DNA from: Clostridia bacterium
GTDB taxonomy: Bacteria; Bacillota; Clostridia; Oscillospirales; CAG-272
Direction: 5' to 3'
Assembly (NCBI GenBank): GCA_017452565.1
Contig: JAFTMF010000086.1
Span: 1-30,655, forward strand
Length of the DNA stretch: 30,655 nucleotides
The notes below the pieces were generated by a model. It had not been told where the DNA came from, ran no database searches, and was given only the letters and a program-made list of their open reading frames with translations. The position numbers and the translations under genes were made by a program. Positions 1 to 7,459 of this stretch are shown in pieces. Each line of letters begins with the position of its first letter. Positions within the stretch are counted from its first letter, which is position 1.

Positions 1-923
1 CAGATGGGGATGATCTTCCCCGAACAGGGGAGAAGTTTCAGCACCGCATACCAGTTGGAGATGCGGTAATAGATTCGCCAGTTGGCAGAGTCGGTCATAT
101 CTCTCAGATAAGGCTCCATCTGCTCTACCAGCGACGGATTTTTGGTAATACGCAGTACCAAACGGGCAAAAATGCCGTGATAGATGTCCTTCACGAAATC
201 TCGGGTCAGAGGAAGGGAGAGCCCGGGATAGCTTTCCACGATATTGCTGTTATCCAGTATAATGGGATGATCGGTGCAAAGAGTGGTGATAGGACGGGCT
301 TGCAGGATGAAAATCTCTCCGTTTTGGATGGCGTACTCGATATCGGCTTCGTAGTGCAGGAGCTCCTGCATCTGTTTTGCCGTGTCGATGAGGGAAATCA
401 GCGTTTCTTCATCCAGCAGGGGCGCACCCTCCTGCTGATCGAAGGAGTAGATGCCGTCATCCTGAGTGTAAAAATAGGAAGTGGTGGGGGTTTTATCCTC
501 CACCACGTTGCATCCCAATCCCGCACCGACTACCGCAACCGTTTCGTTGAGGATGCCCATGGGGTTGGCGGTGAAGATAACCCCCGAGAGGTCTGCATCC
601 ACCATTTCCTGAATGATGATATAAAGTTCGCCCGTAGCGTCTACCTGACGGGCGGACTGATAGGCTTGCACCGTCTTGCTGTGGGCGCTGTCGGCGACTT
701 TTTGGACTGCCGCCGCCACGTCTGCCCTTGCTACGTTCAGATAGGTGTCAAACTGTCCTGCGAAAGAGGTTTGGGCATCGTCCTCCATAGCAAAGGAGGA
801 GCGGACGGCAAAGCGATCCGCAGAGCTGAAAGTCAGATAAATGGCATCGCCCGGCCGCACCACGGCAAAGCGGGGGACGTTGATTTGGTTGTCGGATAGA
901 AATTGCAAAGTTTGGTGCTTCAT
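1..923 (-). CDS. PEP synthase / pyruvate phosphate dikinase-like ATP-binding protein (C-terminus off window)
   Basis: The first 307 codons are visible; the rest lies beyond the left edge. The start is the ATG at 923-921, with a GAAAGGAGG Shine-Dalgarno site just upstream. Motifs of the PPDK N-terminal (ATP-grasp) domain appear in order: AVRSSFAMEDD near residue 39 with SFAGQF following, SGVIFTANP near 112, and IFILQARPIT near 207. After LQARPIT comes DNSNIVESYPG...PLT, as in PEP-synthase-like and rifampicin-phosphotransferase-like proteins. The N-terminus is short and lacks the usual glycine-rich GGKGA loop. The family transfers the beta-phosphate of ATP, via a mobile histidine domain, to pyruvate or another acceptor; that domain is not visible here. 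It is the last visible gene of the lipid operon, 37 nt after the UbiA gene, so a lipid or isoprenoid alcohol acceptor is possible but unproven. Family call strong; substrate unknown. Confidence 0.85.
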   Translation of the reverse strand, partial: MKHQTLQFLSDNQINVPRFAVVRPGDAIYLTFSSADRFAVRSSFAMEDDAQTSFAGQFDTYLNVARADVAAAVQKVADSAHSKTVQAYQSARQVDATGELYIIIQEMVDADLSGVIFTANPMGILNETVAVVGAGLGCNVVEDKTPTTSYFYTQDDGIYSFDQQEGAPLLDEETLISLIDTAKQMQELLHYEADIEYAIQNGEIFILQARPITTLCTDHPIILDNSNIVESYPGLSLPLTRDFVKDIYHGIFARLVLRITKNPSLVEQMEPYLRDMTDSANWRIYYRISNWYAVLKLLPCSGKIIPI

Positions 924-960
924 ACCGTCGGCCTCCTTTCATAGAGGTGGGGATCGAGAA

Positions 961-1860
961 TCAGATCTTGCCGAAGAGCAGATATGCCACGATCGTCAGG
1001 ATCATAATGATCTCTTGAATGTAGGTATAGCGTTCTACCACCGTCACCAGCTTGAATCGGGTAGGATCTTTTTTGAACTGTTGGAACTGTACGGTCATCA
1101 CGCCCACGTTCAGAGCCAGCAGAACCACCGAAATCTTGTTCAGGTTCCATACCAGGATGAAGTTGGTGACTATGTCGATGAGCGTAACGAAAAGGGCGAA
1201 GTTGGTGGCCTTTTTATAGCCAAAGAGCTTGCTGTAGGTTACGTATTCGGTCTCGTCCTTGGGGGCGCGGATTTTACGGGTGACCTCCCAGATCAGCGCG
1301 GGGAAGTAGAGAGTGAAGGCCGCCATCACGTTGGTAAGGGAGAGGGCGGGGATGCCGTACTTGATTACCGCAAAGGAGATGATGTAGATGTTCATAATCA
1401 TCTGTACGGGATTGTGGGTCACCAGCGCCAAGGGGAGGGATTTTTGAATCTTGTGCTTTTGGAAAAACCAAATGGCCATCAGCGAGCCGTAGGTATAGAG
1501 GATGACGCAGAAGAGGAAGTTGTTCATAAAGAGCAAATTCAGCAGCAGCGTCACGGGGATCAGAATGGAAATGAAGATGATAAGATCCTTCTTCTTTACC
1601 CGACCCGAGGGGAGAGGGCGATGGGCAAAGAGTCGGCAGTCCAGCTCGTAGTCCTTGAAATCGTCGGCAATTCGCAGCCAGCACAGGAAGCTGAACACTG
1701 TAAAGGCGCAGACACACTCGGCAATGCCGATGTCAAACTTGGTCACGCCGTTGTTCAGCAGTACGATGAAGTAAATCTCCAAAAAGACCAGCGCACCCAA
1801 AAGAAGGCGGGGGATGATGGGGTACATCTCTTTGAAGTAGATATGCAATCGTTTCAGCAT
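961..1860 (-). CDS. UbiA-family prenyltransferase
   Basis: A 299-aa polytopic membrane protein. The first Asp-rich motif is DDFKDYELD at residues 66-74, matching the family NDxxDxxxD with Asp for Asn. The second region is RKIRAPKDETEY at about 195-206, where family members usually have DxxxD; here it reads KDETE. These motifs bind the Mg-diphosphate of a prenyl donor in known UbiA enzymes, which prenylate quinone precursors, heme, chlorophyll, or geranylgeranylglyceryl phosphate in archaea. No quinone or heme genes are nearby. The neighbours are phospholipid genes, so a lipid acceptor is the best inference. The ATG lies inside the 3' end of psd (7-nt overlap), implying translational coupling. 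Family call firm; donor and acceptor unknown. Confidence 0.8.
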   Translation of the reverse strand: MLKRLHIYFKEMYPIIPRLLLGALVFLEIYFIVLLNNGVTKFDIGIAECVCAFTVFSFLCWLRIADDFKDYELDCRLFAHRPLPSGRVKKKDLIIFISILIPVTLLLNLLFMNNFLFCVILYTYGSLMAIWFFQKHKIQKSLPLALVTHNPVQMIMNIYIISFAVIKYGIPALSLTNVMAAFTLYFPALIWEVTRKIRAPKDETEYVTYSKLFGYKKATNFALFVTLIDIVTNFILVWNLNKISVVLLALNVGVMTVQFQQFKKDPTRFKLVTVVERYTYIQEIIMILTIVAYLLFGKI

Positions 1861-2705
1861 AAAATACCGATCCTTTCTCCTGCCCGTACCTTCGTCTCGA
1901 TTTCGGAGGCGTTCATACGGACAATGTCATCGTCGAATTGGACGGGTTTGTTCAGAAGCAACACAACGGTGGATCCGCCGAATTCAAAATAGCCCTTTTC
2001 CTCCAGCTTGCGGAAGGTGGTGCGGGGATGGTTGACGATCTTACCCACCAGCAGGGCACCCACCTCGATTTGCACCACCTCACCGAAATGATCGGTGGAG
2101 AGCAGGCTGACAGTACGGGTGTTGCGGGTATAGACCTTATACTTCTCGGAAATGGGACGAACGGTGTGCAAAAGCCCCGGAATCTGTTTTTGGGAAATCA
2201 GCTTGCCATCGTCTACGAAGTGGTAGCGGTGATAATCGTCCACGGTGAGCCGAAAGACGATGCAGGTGCCGCCGCGGAAACGCTCGGCAAGTTCTGCATC
2301 CTCCAAGACGTCGGCAAGATCGTACACCGAGTGCTTGAGGGAAAGCTGCAGATCGTCGGTGATGGGATAATACCGCAGCTTGCTGTCGGCGACAGCCGTC
2401 AGCAGGGAGGGATCGTCGCTCTCGACCATTACCTCTTTTTGGCGGATGAAAAACTCGTTGAAAGAAGCGAACTGCAGAGGATTTTCCACCGATACGCCGT
2501 ATTTTTCCATAAACGGCGCAATATCCCTTCGGGAAAGGCGGGAGTTTTGATAAATTCCCCGCAGCTTGCTGAACCACGGACGTGCCACCATCAGATGGAG
2601 CATCATCCGTCCAAAGGCGGTTTCATATAAGAAATGCAGCAAACCGGCTTGATATTCCGGTGCGTCCTCTATTGTTTTCGTGTCTCTGTAATAGATTTGG
2701 CTCAT
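1854..2705 (-). CDS. psd: phosphatidylserine decarboxylase proenzyme
   Basis: A 283-aa pyruvoyl-dependent decarboxylase that converts phosphatidylserine to phosphatidylethanolamine at the membrane. The self-cleavage motif GGST lies at residues 243-246, so cleavage before Ser245 would give a large beta chain and a short C-terminal alpha chain of about 39 residues carrying the pyruvoyl group. FNEFFIR (82-88), VDDYHRYHF (155-163) and STDHFGEV (203-210) match conserved family blocks, including the catalytic His. The start is the ATG overlapping the pssA stop as ATGA. A longer reading frame extends upstream, but those extra 143 residues are arginine-rich shadow sequence inside pssA. The adjacent pssA supplies the substrate. 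An archaetidylserine decarboxylase role cannot be excluded given the CarS and UbiA neighbours. Confidence 0.93.
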   Translation of the reverse strand: MSQIYYRDTKTIEDAPEYQAGLLHFLYETAFGRMMLHLMVARPWFSKLRGIYQNSRLSRRDIAPFMEKYGVSVENPLQFASFNEFFIRQKEVMVESDDPSLLTAVADSKLRYYPITDDLQLSLKHSVYDLADVLEDAELAERFRGGTCIVFRLTVDDYHRYHFVDDGKLISQKQIPGLLHTVRPISEKYKVYTRNTRTVSLLSTDHFGEVVQIEVGALLVGKIVNHPRTTFRKLEEKGYFEFGGSTVVLLLNKPVQFDDDIVRMNASEIETKVRAGERIGILC

Positions 2706-3331
2706 AGCAGAATCAGGGCGGTTACCGTTGCGATGCCAAGCAAAACGAAGCAGATCGCACCGATGAGACCGGGCTTTTTCAGTTTGAAGTTGAGGATGAA
2801 GCACAGACCCACTACTGCAAAGGCAATTTTGAAGGCAACTGCCTGATAGGAAAGGGAAAACAGCGACCAAACCACGTGCAGAATGGGGAAGAGTGCGGCG
2901 GCAAAGGTCACGGGCAGACCGTAATAGACGCCGCGGTTGGTTTCGGTAGTGACGTTGAACCAGCCCAGACGCATAATGCCTGCGAAGGTGTAGAAGCAGG
3001 CGATGATGATGCCCAGCGCATCGGCACGGGTGACGAAGAGCAGCATACAGGCGGGGTATGCCACGAAGGAAACGGTATCTGCAAGGCTGTCCAGCTGGAT
3101 GCCGAACTGCTTTTCCAGATCGGTGCGCTTGCACATTCTGGCAATCCGCCCGTCAAAGAGATCGCAGACACCGGCAATCACCAGCAGAATCATAGGCCAT
3201 TTCAGCGCGTGGGCGCATCCGACGTGCTCGTATTCGCTCAGCAGAAGCCCCATACCCGATATAGCGGCAAATGCGCCGACGTAAGTGAGAATAATTGAAG
3301 GGTTATAAACCCCGATAAATGGTTTTTTCAT
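2702..3331 (-). CDS. pssA: CDP-diacylglycerol--serine O-phosphatidyltransferase
   Basis: A 209-aa integral membrane enzyme of the CDP-alcohol phosphotransferase family. The signature is intact: D57, D60-G61, A64-R65, then G77, D81 and D85 within FGIQLDSLAD. The AR-to-G spacer is 11 residues instead of the classical 8. FGIQLDSLAD is typical of serine-using members rather than phosphatidylglycerophosphate synthases. The enzyme exchanges the CMP of a CDP-activated lipid for L-serine. About six further hydrophobic helices follow. The start ATG overlaps the carS stop (ATGA) and the stop overlaps the psd start, so synthesis of the consecutive enzymes is probably coupled. Confidence in family and substrate class is high; whether the lipid is diacyl or ether-type cannot be read from the sequence. 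Confidence 0.92.
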   Translation of the reverse strand: MKKPFIGVYNPSIILTYVGAFAAISGMGLLLSEYEHVGCAHALKWPMILLVIAGVCDLFDGRIARMCKRTDLEKQFGIQLDSLADTVSFVAYPACMLLFVTRADALGIIIACFYTFAGIMRLGWFNVTTETNRGVYYGLPVTFAAALFPILHVVWSLFSLSYQAVAFKIAFAVVGLCFILNFKLKKPGLIGAICFVLLGIATVTALILL

Positions 3332-3906
3332 AAGCTTTTCCTCAATTTCAACATCCGTAATACTACGTTAATGGCGATGTGGGTAAACGCACCCACAAAC
3401 AGATAGATCAAATAGCCGATGACTCCAATGTCTGAAAAAAGAAACAGTACAAAAAAGACGCCGATGAGCGAATCGATCTGATCGATGATGAAAAAGAGCG
3501 TGCCGATCATTCCGTTCCCTTGCTTGCCCGATCCGATGCCCAGCCTGCGCTTGAGAAAGCTGTTGGGCAGCTCGAAGAGCATATAGGTGACGCCTACCAA
3601 AAGTCCGAAGAGCAGATTCAGACCGATGGTGTTGGGATGAATGCTATAGAGATCGTTGAAGCTGTTGAGATCCAATAGGTTGCAAAGCAAACCGCACAAT
3701 AGCTGATAGACCGTGCAGAAGCAGACCATCGAGATGAAACCGATGATGGTTTTGTTATCTCCGAAGATCCGTCTGCCGTCCTTCAGACACTTGCCGCCGT
3801 CAATGGGCGATTTATGTGCACGGTAGAGCTTCGTTTTGGTGAAGATGATGTTGGTGATGCCGCCTAAAATCAGCGGGGACATCGTCAGATAGATGGATTT
3901 AAGCAA
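3328..3906 (-). CDS. CarS-like CDP-archaeol synthase family CTP:lipid-phosphate cytidylyltransferase
   Basis: A 192-aa membrane protein with the conserved blocks of the CarS/DUF46 family: P34-x-DGG (36-38), GRRIFGDNKT (44-53), ELPNSFLKRRLGI (112-124), DQIDSLIG (142-149) and a C-terminal H176. CarS in archaea activates the unsaturated archaeol phosphate with CTP; the bacterial equivalent is CdsA, to which it is distantly related. Located directly before pssA, it would supply the CDP-lipid. The start is a TTG codon overlapping the last 8 nt of dgkA; the first in-frame ATG is eight codons further in, and neither start has a clear SD site, so coupling is likely. Whether it acts on phosphatidic acid or an ether lipid is open. 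No CdsA is present in the window. Confidence 0.82.
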   Translation of the reverse strand: MLKSIYLTMSPLILGGITNIIFTKTKLYRAHKSPIDGGKCLKDGRRIFGDNKTIIGFISMVCFCTVYQLLCGLLCNLLDLNSFNDLYSIHPNTIGLNLLFGLLVGVTYMLFELPNSFLKRRLGIGSGKQGNGMIGTLFFIIDQIDSLIGVFFVLFLFSDIGVIGYLIYLFVGAFTHIAINVVLRMLKLRKSL

Positions 3907-4261
3907 AGAGATTCAGTCCTAACATAAAAATTTCCGCGGCGTAGAATGCAATCCCCCAACAGCAAACCGCTGCAGCGGCAATATCCTTGATAGCCTTGAT
4001 CTGTTCGTCGTAGGCTTCGGTGAGAAAGTTGCACAGCCGTTCGATGGCGGTGTTCACGCATTCTGCGGAGAAAACGCCCAGCACGCAGACACCCCAAATC
4101 AAGTGCTGGATAGGAGAGAAGCCAATCAGCAGATTCAGCGGCAGGGTCACGAGAATATGGAAAAAGTAGACGAGGAAGTTCTTCTCGGTTCGCAGCGCCA
4201 AAAGCAGACCTTCCAGTGCGTGCCTGACACCGTATAAAAAGTTTTTATTTTTCATCTGCAC
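3899..4261 (-). CDS. dgkA: DgkA-family diacylglycerol/undecaprenol kinase
   Basis: A small trimer-forming-type membrane kinase of 118-120 aa with three predicted helices. The family core is visible: RHALEG near the N-terminus, ALRTEKNF, then ECVNTAIERL and IKDIAAAAV. The Asp normally found a few residues after NTAIE (VVDLVT in relatives) is Asn here (LCNFLT), which deserves checking because that region lies near the active site. Gram-positive members mostly phosphorylate undecaprenol, the proteobacterial one diacylglycerol. As first gene of a lipid operon it could provide the phosphorylated lipid used by the CarS-like enzyme. Start: GTG at 4261 with GGAG 5 nt upstream, or ATG at 4255 with an 11-nt spacing; both are plausible. 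Confidence 0.88.
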   Translation of the reverse strand: MQMKNKNFLYGVRHALEGLLLALRTEKNFLVYFFHILVTLPLNLLIGFSPIQHLIWGVCVLGVFSAECVNTAIERLCNFLTEAYDEQIKAIKDIAAAAVCCWGIAFYAAEIFMLGLNLFA

Positions 4262-4294
4262 TCAAGCTCCGATTCATAGCATCGTTGTGCCATC

Positions 4295-4323
4295 AGTATA
4301 CTACATTCTGCGCCGTTTGTCAA
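4295..4323 (-). promoter_or_regulatory. sigma-A promoter of the dgkA-led lipid operon
   Basis: On the minus strand TTGACA (4323-4318), a 17-nt spacer and TATACT (4300-4295) form a near-consensus promoter. Transcription would start near 4288, about 30 nt before dgkA. No other promoter was seen within the operon, whose genes mostly overlap. Confidence 0.85.
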
Positions 4324-4406
4324 GTTTAGAGGGAGGCAGAGAGTCGAAACCGAGGTTGTTTTCACGAAAAATTAACGCTTTCGTCATATGTTTCATACAG
4401 TCACAG

Positions 4407-4436
4407 TTGATTTTGGGCTACGGGATGTGGTAAAAT
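4407..4436 (+). promoter_or_regulatory. probable sigma-A promoter of the Nudix gene
   Basis: TTGATT (4407-4412), an 18-nt spacer and TAAAAT (4431-4436). A start near 4443 means the ATG at 4435 cannot be the translation start, supporting the ATG at 4468. The promoter is divergent from the lipid operon promoter about 85 bp away; the 206-nt gap holds only these two promoters. Confidence 0.65.
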
Positions 4437-4467
4437 GAGGAGGCAAGGACGAAGGGAGAGGAATCCG

Positions 4468-5022
4468 ATGAACAAACTGCTGCGCCCAATGACGGCGATC
4501 TATTTATTAAAAGGAAACAAAGTGTTGCTGCTCTACCGCCAAGGCGGGAGGGTAGTGAACAACGTCTATACCGGATCGGCGGGCGGTCATTTTGAAAAGG
4601 ATGAGCTATCCGATCCCCGCGCCTGCGTTCTGCGGGAGATGCGGGAGGAGCTTTCGCTGACGGAGGATCAGATTGAAAATCTCCGCCTGCGCTACGTGGC
4701 CCTTCGCTATGCGCAGGAGAAGGGCGAGATTCGACAGAATTTTTACTTTTTCGCAAATTTGGCAGAAGGTGTGTCGCAGGAGATTTGCTCTAACGAAGGC
4801 GTGTTGCGCTGGGTAGACTGGGAGGAAGCCCTTGGGCTGGAGATGCCCTTTTGCGCCAAATTTGCTCTGGAGCATTATTGGAAGATCGGACGGCACAACG
4901 ATCACCTCTACGGCGGTGTGGCAACGCAGGAGAATCTGGAATTTGTGCCGATGGATGGGGAAGAGGAAGGGCGAAATAATAATTCTATTGCGAACTCCCC
5001 TTTTTCTGAACCGCTACTGTGA
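4468..5022 (+). CDS. Nudix hydrolase
   Basis: A 184-aa soluble Nudix protein. The Nudix box runs from GGHFEKDE through CVLREMREELSL at about residues 40-66. The REMREEL core that binds the metal is intact; the segment between the first Glu and the RE pair is two residues longer than the classical box, and the final Gly is Ser. The family hydrolyses nucleoside diphosphates linked to other moieties (8-oxo-dGTP, NDP-sugars, NADH, dinucleoside polyphosphates). Substrate is not deducible. The ATG was chosen because GGGAGAGG lies 6 nt upstream and the promoter covers the earlier ATG. The gene stands alone between its own promoter and terminator. Confidence 0.85.
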   Translation: MNKLLRPMTAIYLLKGNKVLLLYRQGGRVVNNVYTGSAGGHFEKDELSDPRACVLREMREELSLTEDQIENLRLRYVALRYAQEKGEIRQNFYFFANLAEGVSQEICSNEGVLRWVDWEEALGLEMPFCAKFALEHYWKIGRHNDHLYGGVATQENLEFVPMDGEEEGRNNNSIANSPFSEPLL

Positions 5023-5061
5023 TCATTTTTCACCACTGACGCATAATTGCATAATGAAGAG

Positions 5062-5102
5062 AGAACCGTCCCGACTCCTGCCCGTCGGAGCGGTTCTTTT
5101 CC
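5062..5102 (+). terminator. intrinsic terminator after the Nudix gene
   Basis: AGAACCG (5062-5068) pairs with CGGTTCT (5091-5097). An inner GAC/GTC arm extends the stem with small internal mismatches, and a short T run follows. Confidence 0.75.
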
Positions 5103-5213
5103 ATTCTTCGGCAGGATAGGTGCAAATCTTTGTCCAATATATGGTAATCGCAAACCTTCGACGAAAAATGTGAGAAAAATCGAATATTTATTCAAAATTT
5201 TTTCTGTAAAACC

Positions 5214-5242
5214 TTGACATTGGTGAATAAATAGTGTATACT
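5214..5242 (+). promoter_or_regulatory. strong sigma-A promoter of the liv operon
   Basis: TTGACA (5214-5219), 17-nt spacer, TATACT (5237-5242); start near 5249. An A/T-rich stretch (5161-5212) precedes the -35 box like an UP element. The remainder of the 272-nt gap between the Nudix gene and livK holds the Nudix terminator and the inverted repeats listed separately. Confidence 0.88.
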
Positions 5243-5279
5243 GTTACGCAGATGTAATTTTTACACTACATTTATTCAC
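5223..5279 (+). promoter_or_regulatory. inverted repeats overlapping the liv promoter and leader (possible operator)
   Basis: GTGAATAAAT (5223-5232), inside the -35/-10 spacer, is an exact inverted copy of ATTTATTCAC (5270-5279), which ends next to the livK SD site. Between them, just after the expected start point, lies the palindrome TGTAATTTTTACA (5253-5265). The arrangement would suit a repressor binding promoter and leader. The binding factor is unknown. Confidence 0.45.
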
Positions 5280-5294
5280 GGAGGTTTTCACACT

Positions 5295-6464
5295 ATGAAA
5301 TTCACGAAATTTATTTCCATGCTGCTCGTGCTGGTTCTGGGTGCAGGTATGCTGGCAGGCTGCAGCGCAGGCGGTTACACCGCTAAAAACACCGAGTTCG
5401 TTATCGGCGTATCCGGTCCTCTCACCGGTGACGCAGGTATGTACGGCACTGCTGTTAAGAACTCTGCTCAGCTGGCTGTTGACGAGATCAACGCTGCAGG
5501 CGGTCTGAACGGCGTTAAGTTCAAGCTGGTTGCTACCGACGATATGCACGACCCTACCAAGGTTGCTACCAACTACTCTTCCATGCTGGAACAGGGCATG
5601 CAGGTATCTCTGGGTACCGTTACCACCGCTCCCGGTCTGGAGTTCAAGAACCTGGCAAAGGATGACAACGTATTCTTCCTGACTCCTTCTGCTTCCGGCG
5701 ATGACATCCCCGGCGGTAGCGGTTTCCAGATGTGCTTCGCAGACGGCAACCAGGGTAAGGTAGCTGCTGACTACGTAAACGAGAACTGCAAGGATAAGAC
5801 CATCGGCGTATTCTACAAGTCCGATGATGCTTACTCCAAGGGTATCTTCGATCAGTTCAGCGCAAATCTGGACGCTGCGATCAAGGAAAAGATCACCGTT
5901 ACTACTTTCACTGATGCGAACAAGACTGATTTCTCCACTCAGATCGACACTCTGAAGAAGTGCGACTTCATCTTCATGCCTACCTACTACGATCCCGCTT
6001 CCATCTTTATGAAGCAGGCGAAGGACATCCTGCCCGCAAACGGCGTTTACTACGGTTGCGACGGTTTCGACGGCATCGACAACATCGAGGGCTTCGATAT
6101 CACTCAGATCCCTCAGGAAGTTACTATGCTGTCCCACTTCAACTCCAAGGCTACCGACGGTATGGCTAAGGACTTCATCGACAAGTACACCAAGAAGTAC
6201 GGCTCCGAGACCCTGAACCAGTTCGGTGCATCTGCTTACGACTGCGTTTATGCGATTTACTACGCAATGAAGGAGTACATCGACGCAGGTAACGAGATCC
6301 CCGTAACCATCAGCGCATCCGATCTGTGCGACATCCTGAAGGCTAAGTTCACCGGCGGCTTCACTCTGAAAGAGGGCGTTACCGGTCAGAACATCACTTG
6401 GGAAAAGAGCGGCTACGTAAACAAGGGCGCTATCAAGTACGTAATCAAGGAAGCAAACAAGTAA
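5295..6464 (+). CDS. livK: branched-chain amino-acid ABC transporter, substrate-binding lipoprotein
   Basis: A 389-aa extracellular binding protein (peripla_BP_6/LivJ-LivK type), tethered by a lipid at Cys23 after a signal peptide ending in the lipobox LAGC. The mature start shows FVIGVSGPLTGDAGMYG and AVDEINAAGGLNG, classic for Leu/Ile/Val/hydrophobic amino-acid binders, then DDMHDPTKV. It delivers ligand to the LivH/LivM permeases encoded next. Start ATG has GGAGG upstream. Codon use (GCT, GTT, ACC, AAG-rich) is more biased than in the flanking genes, as expected for an abundant binding protein. The ligand could also be another hydrophobic amino acid or an amide. Confidence 0.92.
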   Translation: MKFTKFISMLLVLVLGAGMLAGCSAGGYTAKNTEFVIGVSGPLTGDAGMYGTAVKNSAQLAVDEINAAGGLNGVKFKLVATDDMHDPTKVATNYSSMLEQGMQVSLGTVTTAPGLEFKNLAKDDNVFFLTPSASGDDIPGGSGFQMCFADGNQGKVAADYVNENCKDKTIGVFYKSDDAYSKGIFDQFSANLDAAIKEKITVTTFTDANKTDFSTQIDTLKKCDFIFMPTYYDPASIFMKQAKDILPANGVYYGCDGFDGIDNIEGFDITQIPQEVTMLSHFNSKATDGMAKDFIDKYTKKYGSETLNQFGASAYDCVYAIYYAMKEYIDAGNEIPVTISASDLCDILKAKFTGGFTLKEGVTGQNITWEKSGYVNKGAIKYVIKEANK

Positions 6465-6503
6465 TCCGAGTTACGGAATTTTTGCGGCAAATCGCCGGAT
6501 TTA

Positions 6504-6540
6504 CTGCATATGTCGGTCAAAAACCGGCATATGCAGTTTT
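6504..6540 (+). terminator. stem-loop between livK and livH (partial terminator or mRNA stabiliser)
   Basis: CTGCATATGTCGGT (6504-6517) pairs over 14 positions (one wobble) with ACCGGCATATGCAG (6523-6536), five-nt loop, followed by TTTT. No promoter for livH is evident, so read-through is required. The hairpin probably sets a high livK to livHMGF ratio. Confidence 0.75.
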
Positions 6541-6586
6541 CGCTTATCAATAACCTTTGCAAATTTGCAAGACAGGTGTGTATTTT

Positions 6587-7459
6587 ATGGAATTAGTATT
6601 ATCAACACTGGTCAATAGCTTGAGTCTGGGCGGCATCTATGCGATGATCGCACTGGGCTATACCATGGTTTACGGTATCGCTAAAATGCTCAACTTTGCA
6701 CACGGTGATATTATTATGGTAGGTGCCTATGCCATTTACGTGTTTATGGCACTGAACAATCCGATTTTGGCGATCCTTCTTTCGGTGCTCTTCTGTCTGC
6801 TTTTGGGCATCACCATTGAACGGGTTGCCTACAGACCCCTTCGGGGTGCTTCTCCTCTGGCAGTTCTGATTACCGCCATCGGTGTCAGTTATCTGCTCCA
6901 GAGCCTTGCGCAGATCGTGTTCGGCTCCGCATCCAAAATGGTGACCGTATACGAATTCGGCGCCATCAAGATTTTCGGTGTAACCCTGCAGGTTTCCACC
7001 TTGGTGACTATGGCAGTTGCCATCGTTGTGATGATTGCCCTGACTCTGTTCGTCAAGCTCACCCGTACCGGCCGTGCGATGATCGCCGTGTCCGAGGACA
7101 GAGGTGCGGCACAGCTGATGGGTATCAACGTCAACCGCATCATCACCATCACCTTTGCCATCGGCTCTTCGCTGGCAGCACTGGCAGGCCTTTTCTATCT
7201 GCTGAAGGCGCCCAGCGTGTCCAGCACCCTGGGTGCAATGCCCGGTATCAAGGCATTCACCGCAGCGGTTATCGGCGGTATCGGCTCTATCCCAGGCGCA
7301 ATGCTGGGCGGTCTGCTCCTTGGCTTCGTAGAATGCGTTGCAACCAAGATCACGGCAATCGCTCCTTACACCGATGCCATTGAGTTCTCCATCCTGATCA
7401 TCATTCTGCTGGTGCGTCCCACCGGCTTCCTTGGCAAGAAACGGAGGGAAAAGGTATAA
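6587..7459 (+). CDS. livH: branched-chain amino-acid ABC transporter permease LivH
   Basis: A 290-aa inner-membrane permease of the BPD_transp_2 family with about eight hydrophobic helices. Diagnostic segments are NSLSLGGIYAMIALGYTMVYG near the N-terminus, NFAHGDIIMVGAY, and in the second half GRAMIAVSEDRGAAQLMGI (the loop contacting the ATPases) and GGIGSIPGAMLGG. The start chosen is the ATG at 6587, preceded by AGGTG; a TTG at 6557 would add ten polar residues but has no SD site. The stop overlaps the livM start by one base. It forms the translocation pore with LivM and is driven by LivG/LivF. Confidence 0.92.
   Translation: MELVLSTLVNSLSLGGIYAMIALGYTMVYGIAKMLNFAHGDIIMVGAYAIYVFMALNNPILAILLSVLFCLLLGITIERVAYRPLRGASPLAVLITAIGVSYLLQSLAQIVFGSASKMVTVYEFGAIKIFGVTLQVSTLVTMAVAIVVMIALTLFVKLTRTGRAMIAVSEDRGAAQLMGINVNRIITITFAIGSSLAALAGLFYLLKAPSVSSTLGAMPGIKAFTAAVIGGIGSIPGAMLGGLLLGFVECVATKITAIAPYTDAIEFSILIIILLVRPTGFLGKKRREKV

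Noticed and set aside
177..1992. Plus-strand open frames over the prenyltransferase and PEP-synthase-like genes
   Set aside because: No recognisable domains; the minus-strand genes have clear family motifs and SD sites.
2706..3134. N-terminal 143-residue extension of phosphatidylserine decarboxylase
   Set aside because: It is Arg/His-rich shadow sequence inside pssA; the ATG overlapping the pssA stop gives a standard-length enzyme.
5198..5212. CodY-box-like sequence upstream of the liv promoter
   Set aside because: Only about 10 of 15 positions match the consensus as I recall it, in an A/T-rich region where that is expected by chance.
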